Positions 51,057-59,844 of a stretch of DNA of 64,000 nt are shown one piece after another. The position numbers and the translations under genes are program-made. The stretch is taken from positions 301,322 through 365,321 of the forward strand of contig NZ_BMHY01000005.1 in assembly GCF_014641555.1 (NCBI RefSeq), written 5' to 3'. Every line of letters starts with the position of its first letter. Position 1 is the first letter of the stretch. Source of the stretch: Paenibacillus radicis (ex Gao et al. 2016) (lineage in GTDB: Bacteria; Bacillota; Bacilli; Paenibacillales; Paenibacillaceae). The notes under the pieces are model-generated. The model was given only the letters and a program-made list of their open reading frames with translations, ran no database searches and was not told the origin of the DNA.

Positions 51057-51566
51057 ATGAGGAATTTCGGATGGTTGGGAAGATCTACGGGGGATGAGAG
51101 ACTGGACCAGGTGCGGAATAAAATGTATGCCGAAGCTTATTGGCTGGTCGTTCTCATTTGTAATGTATCGGCTATTGTAAAAATCATACGGTTTGGGCCG
51201 GATTATAAGTTATTCATTACAGAACTCATTATTCTAGTGGTTTCGAGCCTTTATATTGGTCTTCGTTCCATCTTTAAAGGCGTATATGCGGCCGAGGCCG
51301 AGCTGCAGGATCGGAGGAGCCGGGTGTCCCGAAGCAAGAAGCAAATCATTAGCGGACTTGTGCTGGGCCTCGGTATTGCGATATTCTTCGGAGTGAGAAG
51401 CGCCGTCTTATATGGAGATGACAGCACTCGTTTATGGTATTTTTTAACGGTTTTTGCGTTTTCGATTATTTTTTATATTCCTTTGTTTTTGATGATACTG
51501 TGGCTTGGGGATGCTGCAGCAAGAAAGGCGAGCCAATCCATGGGGCCTAAAGATGATGAGGAATAG
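51057..51566 (+). CDS. Four-helix membrane protein paired with an XRE regulator
   Basis: A 169-residue protein with four membrane helices (LVVLICNVSAIVKII; ELIILVVSSLYIGL; IISGLVLGLGIAIFFGV; FLTVFAFSIIFYIPLFLMIL), cytoplasmic charged ends and a start NFGWLGRSTGDERLDQV. It is of the kind annotated as DUF6773 or as hypothetical membrane protein next to small HTH genes in bacilli. Function unknown. RBS AAAGGAG. Operon with the XRE gene 27 nt downstream. Confidence 0.75.
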   Translation: MRNFGWLGRSTGDERLDQVRNKMYAEAYWLVVLICNVSAIVKIIRFGPDYKLFITELIILVVSSLYIGLRSIFKGVYAAEAELQDRRSRVSRSKKQIISGLVLGLGIAIFFGVRSAVLYGDDSTRLWYFLTVFAFSIIFYIPLFLMILWLGDAAARKASQSMGPKDDEE

Positions 51567-51593
51567 GAGACAAGCGGGAAAGGGAACCAGCCT

Positions 51594-51809
51594 ATGAAAA
51601 ATTCGAAAAATATGAGATTAAAGCTGGCGCGTGTTGAAAAGGAGCTGTCGCAGGATGAGCTTGCCCGGCTTGTGGGTGTGTCCCGGCAAACAATCGGCTT
51701 GATTGAATCTGGCAATTATAATCCGAGTTTAAGTCTTTGCGTAGCCATTTGCAGGTGTCTATCCAAGACGTTGAATGACCTCTTCTGGGAAGAGCAAGCG
51801 GATCAATAA
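51594..51809 (+). CDS. Small XRE-family HTH regulator
   Basis: A 71-residue single-domain helix-turn-helix protein: RLKLARVEKELSQDELARLVGVSRQTIGLIESGNYNPSLSLCVAICRCLSKTLNDLFW is the YozG/YgzD-like XRE domain. It likely represses its own operon through the palindrome at 51012-51041 (inference). Cotranscribed with the membrane protein; the pair is a common bacillar module. Confidence 0.9.
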   Translation: MKNSKNMRLKLARVEKELSQDELARLVGVSRQTIGLIESGNYNPSLSLCVAICRCLSKTLNDLFWEEQADQ

Positions 51810-51836
51810 TTTGACGTCTATAGTCGGTAAAATCGA

Positions 51837-51862
51837 AAGCCGCCTATTGGCGGCTTTTTTGC
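51837..51862. terminator. Terminator of the membrane/XRE operon
   Basis: AAAGCCGCC-TATT-GGCGGCTTT then TTT. Confidence 0.9.
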
Positions 51863-51887
51863 TTCCTCTTCCGTTCTCGTTGACCCA

Positions 51888-52343
51888 TTACCAGCCTAAA
51901 TTGAGCGTTTTGCCCGTCTCAGCGTAGGTTTTCATATCGCTCAGCAGCATAGGCCATACATCTACCGTTTTCTGATAGCCGGGGTGGCCCTCCGACCATT
52001 CGTCATTAAGCAGCGTCAGCTTGGTACATTCGCCAAAAGGCTCCAGCGTGTAGGTTACCCGGCAGCTCAGTTCGGCATGGTTGGGGTAATAGGTGGCGCC
52101 GGGATGCTCGATATAACTGAACTGGCGGCCTGGCTCGCAGTGGAGCACCTTGCCGTAAATATGAACCGTCTCCGGGCCGTCATTGCCGGGCCCGACATAT
52201 TCGAGAGCCGCGCCTTCTTCGAAGGTTGAACGCAGGACACAGTCGTAGAACAGCTTGCGAGTATGCTCAGGTGTAGTGAACAGGCTCCATACTTTTTCCG
52301 GTGAAGCATCAATATAGATCGTGAATTGAAGGTTGATGGCGAT
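51888..52343 (-). CDS. SRPBCC domain protein with non-canonical start
   Basis: The frame encodes a normal SRPBCC/AHSA1 protein: LQFTIYIDASPEKVWSLFTTPEHTRKLFYDCVLRSTFEEG, then YVGPGNDG and VTYTLEPFGECTKLTLLNDEWSEGHP. The N-terminal strand begins just after a purine-rich AAAGAGGTC, but between the preceding in-frame stop and the conserved domain there is no ATG, GTG or TTG; the best start is ATC at 52343 (ATC GCC ATC AAC). Either an ATC start, a start lost by mutation, or a sequencing error. Starting at GTG 52148 would delete half of the domain. Divergent from an AraC regulator. Confidence 0.75.
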   Translation of the reverse strand: MAINLQFTIYIDASPEKVWSLFTTPEHTRKLFYDCVLRSTFEEGAALEYVGPGNDGPETVHIYGKVLHCEPGRQFSYIEHPGATYYPNHAELSCRVTYTLEPFGECTKLTLLNDEWSEGHPGYQKTVDVWPMLLSDMKTYAETGKTLNLGW

Positions 52344-52439
52344 GACCTCTTTTCTGAAAGGGATGTTCTTGCTATTCTAACTGTAAGAAATGGACGGGCA
52401 GCGGTATAGTAAAAACGCGACAGATATGAAGAAGGGCGA

Positions 52440-53273
52440 GTGGGATCGGTGGAGCAATTCAATCAATCGCAGAAGCAGCAGGTGCATAAGGATCTGGCAG
52501 GCAGAGGCATTCTATATCGGACTACTCGTAAATTTCAAGTCGCAAGATATGAGCCGTGCGTGGAATTACGGCCTTTCATCCGTCATTACTGGATGATTGA
52601 ATGGGATTTAACGGGAGAGCCGCCATACAAGCAGGAAGTGCTGCAAAATCCGGTCATCAATCTCGTATTCGAGAAGGACCAGACCCGCATCTTCGGCGTT
52701 GAGCGTCAAAGGTCGTATCATATGCTGGAGGGGATCGGGCATGTGCTGGGCGTTCATTTTTTGCCGGGAGGCTTTTATCCGTTCTATGGGGGTCGTCCCG
52801 TCAGCGATCTGACGGATAGCTCTGCAAGTCTGGAGGATGTATTCGGCTGTTCGACAGCAGAGCTTGAGCATGAGGTGCTCTCTCAGCCCGATCACGCCGG
52901 GAGAATCGGTGTGTTTGAACGTTTCCTGCTGGAGCGGCTGCCTGTCGTAGACGATAATATTGCAGCAATTTGCGCGATTATCGATCGAATCATTGCGGAG
53001 CGTCAGATGACCAAGGTCGAGCATGTTATGGATGGCCTCGGTATGAGCAAAAGAACGCTGCAGCGCCTTTTCAACCAATATGTTGGCGTATCTCCGAAAT
53101 GGGTCATTCAGCGCTATCGCATGCTGGAAGCAGCGGAACTTGCGGCCGGAGGCAAGGAGGTTGACTGGTCGTCGCTGGCGGCGGAGCTGGGTTTTTTCGA
53201 TCAGGCACATTTTATAAAAGCGTTCAAAGCGCTGGTTGGGGTGTCACCGGATTCGTATGCGAGACAGTTATAA
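52440..53273 (+). CDS. AraC-family transcriptional regulator
   Basis: A 277-residue regulator: C-terminal AraC HTH (MTKVEHVMDGLGMSKRTLQRLFNQYVGVSPKWVIQRYRMLEAAELAAGGKEVDWSSLAAELGFFDQAHFIKAFKALVGVSPDSYARQ) with two helix-turn-helix units, and an N-terminal DUF6597-type domain (ELRPFIRHYWMIEWDL, LEGIGHVLGVHFLPGGFYPF). GTG at 52440 or 52449; GAAGGG lies upstream. Divergent from the SRPBCC gene and likely its regulator. Confidence 0.85.
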   Translation: MGSVEQFNQSQKQQVHKDLAGRGILYRTTRKFQVARYEPCVELRPFIRHYWMIEWDLTGEPPYKQEVLQNPVINLVFEKDQTRIFGVERQRSYHMLEGIGHVLGVHFLPGGFYPFYGGRPVSDLTDSSASLEDVFGCSTAELEHEVLSQPDHAGRIGVFERFLLERLPVVDDNIAAICAIIDRIIAERQMTKVEHVMDGLGMSKRTLQRLFNQYVGVSPKWVIQRYRMLEAAELAAGGKEVDWSSLAAELGFFDQAHFIKAFKALVGVSPDSYARQL

Positions 53274-53293
53274 AAAAAGTAAAAATCGTATCG

Positions 53294-53322
53294 TTGACAT
53301 TTATCTCAATATCATATATCTT
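53294..53322 (+). promoter_or_regulatory. mhqR operon promoter
   Basis: TTGACA (53294), 17-nt spacer, TATCTT (53317); the -10 overlaps the MhqR-type operator as at mhqN. Confidence 0.6.
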
Positions 53323-53333
53323 TAATTTAAGAT
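53318..53333 (+). promoter_or_regulatory. MhqR-type operator at mhqR
   Basis: ATCTTTAATTTAAGAT, inverted repeat fitting ATCT-N2-AATT-N2-AGAT, covering the -10 of the operon promoter. Identical in core to the site at 2073-2088. Confidence 0.7.
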
Positions 53334-53378
53334 AATAAAAATTAAGACAATTCGGCATGAGAGATGAGGTCGATCGCT

Positions 53379-53822
53379 ATGGCGCGAAACAAAGATGAAT
53401 CGCTGGAGCTGTACATTGCGCTCTCCCGGGCCAGCCAATGGGTGAATGCGCATGCCGACCGGGACATTCGCAAGCATGGCTTGAATCGGACGGAGTTTGG
53501 CGTACTAGAGCTGCTGTATCATAAGGGGCCGCAGCCGCTGCAGCAAATCGGGGGCAAGGTGCTGATGAGCAGCGGGAACATTACTTATGTGGTCGATAAG
53601 CTGGAGAAGAAGAAGCTGGTATGCCGCAAGGCATCGACCGAGGACCGCCGATTAACGTATGCGGAAATAACGGAAGAAGGTACGCGGTTTATCGAGGGAG
53701 TTTTTCCTGCTCATGCAGACGTTATCCGCAGTGCGGTTGACGGACTGACCGCAGAGGAGAAGCGGGCCGCGAGTACGCTGCTCAAGAAGCTTGGACGTTT
53801 CGCGGAGAGCAGCTATAAGTAG
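53379..53822 (+). CDS. mhqR: MarR-family regulator MhqR
   Basis: A 147-residue MarR protein: ESLELYIALSRASQWVNAHADRDIRKHGLNRTEFGVLELLYHKGPQPLQQIGGKVLMSSGNITYVVDKLEKKKLVCRK resembles what I remember of B. subtilis MhqR almost throughout. Known role: repressor of quinone and diamide detoxification genes. The ATG at 53379 has GAGGT 9 nt upstream; ATG 53364 is in frame. First gene of a four-gene operon and probably autoregulated. Confidence 0.85.
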   Translation: MARNKDESLELYIALSRASQWVNAHADRDIRKHGLNRTEFGVLELLYHKGPQPLQQIGGKVLMSSGNITYVVDKLEKKKLVCRKASTEDRRLTYAEITEEGTRFIEGVFPAHADVIRSAVDGLTAEEKRAASTLLKKLGRFAESSYK

Positions 53823-53908
53823 CTGTTCGCCCGCTGAATCATAGAATCATAGATAGCTGTAAACAAAGGAACAATTATAGAACGACAACCATAAGGGAGT
53901 GGATCGTA

Positions 53909-54868
53909 ATGACAGAACAAACGAAACTAAGAACGGCAGGCATTCACCACATTACCGCTTTTGTACGGGACGCGCAGGCGACAGTCGACTTTTATGCAGG
54001 GTTGCTGGGATTGCGTTTAGTTAAAAAAACGATCAACTTCGATGCGCCGGAAGTCTATCATCTGTACTTCGGCGATGAGCAGGGAAGCCCGGGAACGATT
54101 ATTACGTTCTTCCCGTCGGCAGGCTCGCGTCTTGGACGTGTCGGCGCTGGCCAAGTCGGGATTACAACCTACGTTGTCCCCGCTGACTCACTTGATTTTT
54201 GGCGGGAAAGACTGGCGAAATTCAATATTGCAGTGACGGAAACGATAAGATTCGGCGAGACGTATTTGCAGTTTGATGACCCGGATGGCATGCATGCGGA
54301 GCTGGTTGCCCGTCAAGAAGGCGCGGCAAGCACTTGGGGCTATGGCGGTGTTCCGGCTGAGAAAGCGATCAAAGGCTTCGGCGGCGCTGTATTATACAGC
54401 TTGGCGCCTAGCCGTACCGCTCATTTGCTGGAGCATGTAATGGGCCTGACGAAAGTCGGCGAAGAGAACGGCTTCGCGCGGTTCCAATCGTTTGGCGACA
54501 TCGGCAATATTATTGATGTGAACGTGACGCCGATGGCAGCGGGTGCAGGCGGCGCTGGAACGGTCCATCATATCGCATGGCGTGCAAAAGACTTTGAGGA
54601 GCATGAAGGCTGGAGAACGCAGGTAGAAACTAGCGGCTATCAGCCGACTCCGATCGTAGATCGTCAGTATTTCAATGCAATTTACTTCCGTGAAGCGGGC
54701 GGCATTCTGTTCGAGATCGCCACCGATCCTCCGGGCTTTGCGCGTGATGAGGAGCAAGAAAGCCTCGGCGAGAAATTAATGCTGCCGGAATGGTACGAGC
54801 AGCACCGCGATCAGATTGTGAAGCTGCTGCCGCCGATTGAAGTTCGTGTATTGAAGGAGGATCAATAA
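53909..54868 (+). CDS. Ring-cleaving dioxygenase (MhqO/MhqA-like glyoxalase fold)
   Basis: A 319-residue vicinal-oxygen-chelate protein: GIHHITAFVRDAQATVDFYAGLLGLRLVKKTINFD, YLQFDDPDGMHAELV, then second VOC repeat with GTVHHIAWRAKDFEEHEGW and YFREAGGILFEIATDPPGF. Metal ligands His, His and Glu are present. MhqO/MhqA/MhqE proteins are thought to open hydroquinone rings. The next gene starts at the last base of this one (TAATG overlap). The choice among mhqA, mhqE and mhqO cannot be made here. Confidence 0.85.
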   Translation: MTEQTKLRTAGIHHITAFVRDAQATVDFYAGLLGLRLVKKTINFDAPEVYHLYFGDEQGSPGTIITFFPSAGSRLGRVGAGQVGITTYVVPADSLDFWRERLAKFNIAVTETIRFGETYLQFDDPDGMHAELVARQEGAASTWGYGGVPAEKAIKGFGGAVLYSLAPSRTAHLLEHVMGLTKVGEENGFARFQSFGDIGNIIDVNVTPMAAGAGGAGTVHHIAWRAKDFEEHEGWRTQVETSGYQPTPIVDRQYFNAIYFREAGGILFEIATDPPGFARDEEQESLGEKLMLPEWYEQHRDQIVKLLPPIEVRVLKEDQ

Positions 54869-55488
54869 TGACAGCGACGATGAAGCATATTTTCAAGCAG
54901 GGCAAGGACCCGTCTGCTCCTGTATTGCTGCTGCTCCATGGAACCGGGGGGACGGAAAGTGATTTGTTGCCGTTGGCAGTGGCGATTTCCCCTGCATCTT
55001 CAGTGCTTAGCGTAAGGGGCAACGTATTGGAAAATGGCATGCCGCGGTTTTTCCGCCGGTTGGCCGAAGGCGTATTCGATATCGAGGATTTGATCTTCCG
55101 GACGAAGGAACTGAACGAGTTTCTGGATCAAGCCGCAGAGGAATATGGATTTGACCGCCTTAATCTCATTGCAGCAGGTTATTCGAACGGCGCGAACATT
55201 GCAGCAAGCCTGTTGTTCCATGACAAAGATGCGCTGCGCGGAGCGATTTTGCATCATCCGATGGTGCCGCTGCGCGGAATCGAACTCCCGGATCTAACGG
55301 GCATTCCTGTCTTCATCGGAGCGGGCAGCAATGACCCGATCTGTTCGCCGCAGGAGACGGAGGAGCTTTCTGCTTTATTAACTGGGGCAGGGGCTTCGGT
55401 TAACGTACATTGGGAGCGTTTTGGCCATCAGTTGACCGGTACAGAGGTGGCGGCTGCCGCCAATTGGTATCGGGAGACGATCGGCTAA
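54868..55488 (+). CDS. mhqD: Alpha/beta hydrolase MhqD-like carboxylesterase
   Basis: A 206-residue hydrolase of the phospholipase/carboxylesterase family: LLLLHGTGGTESDLLPLA (oxyanion loop), nucleophile in AAGYSNGANIAASLL, acid in FIGAGSNDPICS and His in FGHQLTGTE. In B. subtilis mhqD lies beside mhqE and is induced by quinones; substrate not settled. It is translationally coupled to the dioxygenase gene. Confidence 0.85.
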   Translation: MTATMKHIFKQGKDPSAPVLLLLHGTGGTESDLLPLAVAISPASSVLSVRGNVLENGMPRFFRRLAEGVFDIEDLIFRTKELNEFLDQAAEEYGFDRLNLIAAGYSNGANIAASLLFHDKDALRGAILHHPMVPLRGIELPDLTGIPVFIGAGSNDPICSPQETEELSALLTGAGASVNVHWERFGHQLTGTEVAAAANWYRETIG

Positions 55489-55501
55489 AGGGGGAAACGT
55501 T

Positions 55502-56119
55502 ATGGTGATGATCGATCCGTCGGGTTTAAGCTCCCGTGACAACTATAAGCTGTTGATTGGCAGCATTATCCCGCGGCCTATCGCTTTTGTCACAACGTTG
55601 TCCGAAGAGGGAGTTCTGAATGCGGCGCCCTTCAGTTTTTTCAATATCGTCAGCTCGAACCCGCCGCTGATCTCCGTTTCCGTACAACGAAAGAACGGAG
55701 ACAGAAAGGACACGGCGCGCAACGCCATAGGGAAGGGACAATTTGTCGTGCATATCGCCGACGAATCCTTCCTGGAGCCACTCAATGCAACGGCGGCAAG
55801 CTTGCCGCCGGATGAGAGCGAAGTGGAAGCGGCAGGGCTAACTCCCGTTGTGAGCGTGCGAATCGCAGTACCTGGTGTAGCTGAAGCCCGCATTCGGATG
55901 GAATGCACGCTGGAGCAAGCATTGGAGCTTGGTGGCGATGCGGAAGGCGGACCAGCCTGCGACCTGCTTATCGGGCGGGTTGTCGCCTATCATATCGCCG
56001 ATTCATTGTATGATGAGAATGGACATATCGATCCTCGCAAGCTTCAGCCGGTAAGCCGGCTTGCCGGTCATGATTATGCCGGCCTCGGCGATATTTTCAC
56101 GGTGGAAAGACCCTTGTAG
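55502..56119 (+). CDS. Flavin reductase-like FMN-binding protein
   Basis: A 205-residue split-barrel flavoprotein: NYKLLIGSIIPRPIAFVTTLSEEGVLNAAPFSFFNIVSSNPPLISVSV is the flavin-reductase-like (DUF447-like) core. Likely role: FMN-dependent reduction within the same quinone-stress operon. RBS GGGGGAAACG; ATG 55502. Last gene of the mhqR operon, followed by a strong terminator. Confidence 0.85.
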   Translation: MVMIDPSGLSSRDNYKLLIGSIIPRPIAFVTTLSEEGVLNAAPFSFFNIVSSNPPLISVSVQRKNGDRKDTARNAIGKGQFVVHIADESFLEPLNATAASLPPDESEVEAAGLTPVVSVRIAVPGVAEARIRMECTLEQALELGGDAEGGPACDLLIGRVVAYHIADSLYDENGHIDPRKLQPVSRLAGHDYAGLGDIFTVERPL

Positions 56120-56130
56120 CTGTAATAGAA

Positions 56131-56169
56131 ACGAGTTCTAGCGATCGGGCTGGGACTCGTTTTTTTTTT
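56131..56169 (+). terminator. Terminator of the mhqR operon
   Basis: ACGAGT-TC-TAGC ... GCTGGGACTCGT stem, followed by T10. Confidence 0.85.
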
Positions 56170-56283
56170 ACGTTCATTTAATTCCAATAATCGACAAATT
56201 ATGAAATGAATTTAGAGCGCTGATAACTGCTTGTCCTTTCCACTGCACAATATTTATTTTCAAAACGCCGCAACAATTTCCAA

Positions 56284-56348
56284 ATACGATTCGTATCAAT
56301 TATACCGGGTAAACGGTCATAGACGACTGACTATGTTACGAATCGTAT
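56284..56348 (+). promoter_or_regulatory. Inverted pair of TACGATTCGTA palindromes before the SLH gene
   Basis: ATACGATTCGTAT (56284-56296) and TACGAATCGTAT (56337-56348) are reverse complements of each other over 12 nt and each is itself nearly palindromic; they flank a presumed promoter 40 nt before the TTG start. Confidence 0.45.
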
Positions 56349-56387
56349 AGGGCATGTCCGGAAAGAGGATAAGGAGGTAGAGCGAAG

Positions 56388-59300
56388 TTGAGGAAGAAAC
56401 TCGTTTGTCTGAGCCTTATTTTCACTTTGATTGTCGGCTTAGGCGTATGGCCAGAGTTTGGAGGGCCAGTTGAGGCGGCGGATGCCGGGGGCGGCATCGT
56501 ATATGTAAACGCGAACGCGAAAGGAAGAGAAAACGGAACGAGCTGGGAAAACGCCTATCGGGATTTGGAGGACGCATTATCGGATACGGAGGAGAACAGC
56601 GGGATAGAGATTTGGGTGGCAAAGGGTACTTATTATCCAAGTGAACATCAGGAAGACAGGGATCGCCGGACGCGCCATTTCAAGCTGAAGAACGGCGTTG
56701 CAATTCGCGGAGGTTTTGCGGGCAATGAGAAAATCGGAGACGTGTCTTCCGTTCAAGCCGCACTGGCTAACCGGGACTTCAAGGCGAATGAAACCGTGCT
56801 TAGCGCCGATATTAACCGGGACCGCAAAGCAAACGGCAACGTCTATCAGGTCGTCAAAAACAATGATTTGAATGCGACCGCCATACTGGACGGCGTGACG
56901 ATTACAGGCGGTTTTGCATCGGATAAAACGATCAATACCGGAGCAGGCATACTGAACGAGAACAGCAGTCCTACGCTGTCCAATATTATTTTCACGAAAA
57001 ATGAAGCGGTAAACGGAGGCGGACTCGCCAACTATAACAGCAGTCCCAAGCTGACAAACGTAACGTTCGCCGATAATCGTGCTTCCCGCAGCGGCGGGGG
57101 CATTTACAATCAGGACAACAGCAGCCCTGTCATTACAAACGCAGTCTTCTATGCGAATCGCGCCACGGACGGCGGCGGATTGTTCAATGCAAGCAGCAGT
57201 CCGGTGCTGACGAATGTGACGATTGTCAGTAACGAAGCAAGCGATGGGGGCGGCGGCATTCTGAATGCTGGCACGAGCAGGCCGCTGCTTCGCAACAGCA
57301 TCGTGGGCAACAACAATGACCAGAGCTTCCGCAGCATAACGAACCGGGACGGCGGCACGATCGATATCTCCTACAGCATCGTGCAGGACGATAAGCCGGA
57401 CGGCATTCTGAACGAGGCACTGGGCAATAGCATCGCGGGCAACAGCGACGCGGATCCGCTGCTGTTCACTGATCAGGACCGTTATCTTCAGCCGAAGAAG
57501 GAATCTCCTGCTATCGATAAGGGCTCTAACGCAGTGTTCCAGCCAGGCGCATCGCCGGACCTTTCATCCATTACGACGGATAGAAGCGGGCGGGCGCGAA
57601 TTGTTAACGGGACGGTCGATATCGGCGCTTATGAATTTGTATGGGCGAGCAAGGTGTCGCTTACGCTGACTCCGGATATAACGGAACCGACGCAGAAGCC
57701 GGTTCAAGTGACGGTGAAGACCGAGCTGGAAGGGGAAAACAACGGCGTTGCGTCCATAAAATGGGCGGAAGGTCAGCGTGATCCCGCTTATTTCTCAAAT
57801 AGCGGGACGGATATAACGGGAAGCAGCAAGACTTCTTTTACCGCAAACGGTACGTATTCCTTCTATGTACGCGACAAGTATGGAAACGAAGCGGTGAAGA
57901 CGATTGCGATCTCGAATATATGGACGGGACAGCCGGTCATTCAATTAACGCCGGATACGACGGCCCCAACCAACGGTCAGGTGAAGGTAACTGTCAATGC
58001 CAGCGCGCAAGGCGCGGGCAATTCACTCGTCCAGTTGAAATGGGCTTCGGGCAACCGCAATACCGATTATTTTGCCGCGCAGGGTACGGATATACGGAAT
58101 AGCAATTCGTTTTCAGTGACCTCTAACGGCGTCTACACCGTGTACGCTCTGGACAAAGCCGGGAATGCCGCGGTCAAAACGATCGAAGTAAGCAATATCG
58201 GAATTGGCAACAAGCCGCTGATCTCGACCGCTCTCAGCACGCAAGCACCGGTCAACGGCTCGGTGGATGTGACCGTTATAGCAACGGTGCAAGCGTCTGG
58301 TGCGAAGCTGTCGCAGTTGAAGTGGGCGGATGGCACGCGTGACGCTGCTTATTTCGACAATAGGGGAAGCTCGATTGCCAATGGCGGCAAATTTGCGGCG
58401 ACCTCCAACGGTGTGTATACCGTTTATGCCCGTGATTCCTACGGCAATGAATCGGTAAGTACCATTTCGGTCACCAATATTATTAAAGTGGCGCCGGTTA
58501 TCCAGACGTCCATCAGTCCACAGACGACGACAACGGGCTCGGTGCAAGTCTATATTGCGGTAACACTGCAGGGCGAAGGCAATGCACTTTCACAGCTGAA
58601 ATGGGACAGCGGTCAGCGTGATGCTGCTTATTTCACATCCAAGGGTACGGATATTAAAAACGCAAACAGCTTCTTGGCCTATTCGAACGGATTATATACG
58701 GTCTATGCCAAGGATACAGCAGGCAATGCTTCGGTTGCCTTGGTTCAAGTGACTAATATCCGCTCGAATTCGGAGGAAAGCTGGTGTTCAATTAATAGAC
58801 GAACAACAGTTGTAGCAGGCAAATCAGCCGTATTGAATCTATCGGATCAAGTTTCCGTGAACATTCCGTCGGGTGCGGCTGGCCGGGATTTATGCTACCA
58901 GCTGGAGACAGCCTCCAAGCCGGATCGCATGGATGGTGCAGGCTATAATGTGTTGAGCGGTTTCTTCAAGTGGGGCGCAGACTACGCGACGTCTTACGCC
59001 GAGCCGGTACAGTTGTCCATCGCTTATGACCGCGGACTACTGCGCAGCGATCAAGTCGGCAGCATATTCAGCTATGATCCGGTCGCCAAGCGGTGGACGG
59101 AGCTAGGGGGCAAGGCGGACGGAAATCGGATCAAAGTTGATGTGCGTAATGTAACGACTGGAGCGATCTATGCGGTATTCTCCCGCGATTATGTACCGCC
59201 TAAGCCGCCGGTTAGCTTCACGGATATCACCGGGCATTGGGCGGCAGTCGGCATTCGCGAAGCAGCTGAGAAGGGCATCGTGCAAGGCGATCCTAACGGA

Positions 59301-59744
59301 CGCTTCCGCCCGAATGCCTCCATTACGCGGGCTGAATTTGTCGTCATGGTGATGAATACGCAAGGACCGATAGGCGACAGCCCGACCCCGTATTTCCGTG
59401 ACGGAGCAGATATCGGTTCTTGGGCGCAGGCAGCTGTATCCAAAGCGGTTCGCCTGGGGCTGGTATCCGGCTATGAGGACGGAACCTTCCGTCCGAATGC
59501 CAATATTACGCGTGCGGAAATTGCAGTCATTATCAGCCGTATGCTCACCATTTCGGGCGGCAGCTATTCGTCGACGAGCTTTGCGGACGATCGCTTGATT
59601 CCGAAATGGGCGAAAAGCTCCATTGAATCGCTTCACCAACTTGGTATTGTCGATGGAAGAGGCGGGAACCGGTTCGAGCCGCAAGCGAAGGCGACCCGTG
59701 CCGAAGCGGTTCTGCTGATTTTGCGGGCGGTAAAGCTCAGTTAA
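56388..59744 (+). CDS. Large SLH-anchored surface protein with beta-helix and Ig-like repeats
   Basis: An 1118-residue exported protein. Signal peptide 1-31 (LIFTLIVGLGVW...VEA); right-handed beta-helix of the polymorphic-repeat type (about 40-420, with GGGLANYNSSPKLTNVTF-like 25-residue rungs); four repeats of about 90 residues (about 425-795, each with a LKWA-x-G-x-RD-x-AYF motif and ending YTVYAKDTAGNASV); a ZU5-like domain (about 800-935); and three SLH domains (about 943-1118, FTDITGHWAAVGIREAAEKGIV; YFRDGADIGSWAQAAVSKAV; SFADDRLIPKWAKSSIESL). TTG start at 56388 with AAGGAGG 10 nt upstream. Adhesin or glycan-acting surface protein. Confidence 0.9.
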   Translation: MRKKLVCLSLIFTLIVGLGVWPEFGGPVEAADAGGGIVYVNANAKGRENGTSWENAYRDLEDALSDTEENSGIEIWVAKGTYYPSEHQEDRDRRTRHFKLKNGVAIRGGFAGNEKIGDVSSVQAALANRDFKANETVLSADINRDRKANGNVYQVVKNNDLNATAILDGVTITGGFASDKTINTGAGILNENSSPTLSNIIFTKNEAVNGGGLANYNSSPKLTNVTFADNRASRSGGGIYNQDNSSPVITNAVFYANRATDGGGLFNASSSPVLTNVTIVSNEASDGGGGILNAGTSRPLLRNSIVGNNNDQSFRSITNRDGGTIDISYSIVQDDKPDGILNEALGNSIAGNSDADPLLFTDQDRYLQPKKESPAIDKGSNAVFQPGASPDLSSITTDRSGRARIVNGTVDIGAYEFVWASKVSLTLTPDITEPTQKPVQVTVKTELEGENNGVASIKWAEGQRDPAYFSNSGTDITGSSKTSFTANGTYSFYVRDKYGNEAVKTIAISNIWTGQPVIQLTPDTTAPTNGQVKVTVNASAQGAGNSLVQLKWASGNRNTDYFAAQGTDIRNSNSFSVTSNGVYTVYALDKAGNAAVKTIEVSNIGIGNKPLISTALSTQAPVNGSVDVTVIATVQASGAKLSQLKWADGTRDAAYFDNRGSSIANGGKFAATSNGVYTVYARDSYGNESVSTISVTNIIKVAPVIQTSISPQTTTTGSVQVYIAVTLQGEGNALSQLKWDSGQRDAAYFTSKGTDIKNANSFLAYSNGLYTVYAKDTAGNASVALVQVTNIRSNSEESWCSINRRTTVVAGKSAVLNLSDQVSVNIPSGAAGRDLCYQLETASKPDRMDGAGYNVLSGFFKWGADYATSYAEPVQLSIAYDRGLLRSDQVGSIFSYDPVAKRWTELGGKADGNRIKVDVRNVTTGAIYAVFSRDYVPPKPPVSFTDITGHWAAVGIREAAEKGIVQGDPNGRFRPNASITRAEFVVMVMNTQGPIGDSPTPYFRDGADIGSWAQAAVSKAVRLGLVSGYEDGTFRPNANITRAEIAVIISRMLTISGGSYSSTSFADDRLIPKWAKSSIESLHQLGIVDGRGGNRFEPQAKATRAEAVLLILRAVKLS

Positions 59745-59762
59745 AAGGCGCTTTTTCTAGCG

Positions 59763-59803
59763 AAAAGACGGCTCCCTCATGGCGAGGGAGCCGTCTTCTT
59801 TTG
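59763..59803. terminator. Bidirectional terminator between SLH protein and pepT
   Basis: AAGACGGCTCCCTC-ATGGC-GAGGGAGCCGTCTT, A/T-rich on both flanks. Confidence 0.9.
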
Positions 59804-59844
59804 CCCATTTTAACCTAGCGGGTTGCGGGTGAACGTTGTTGCTA

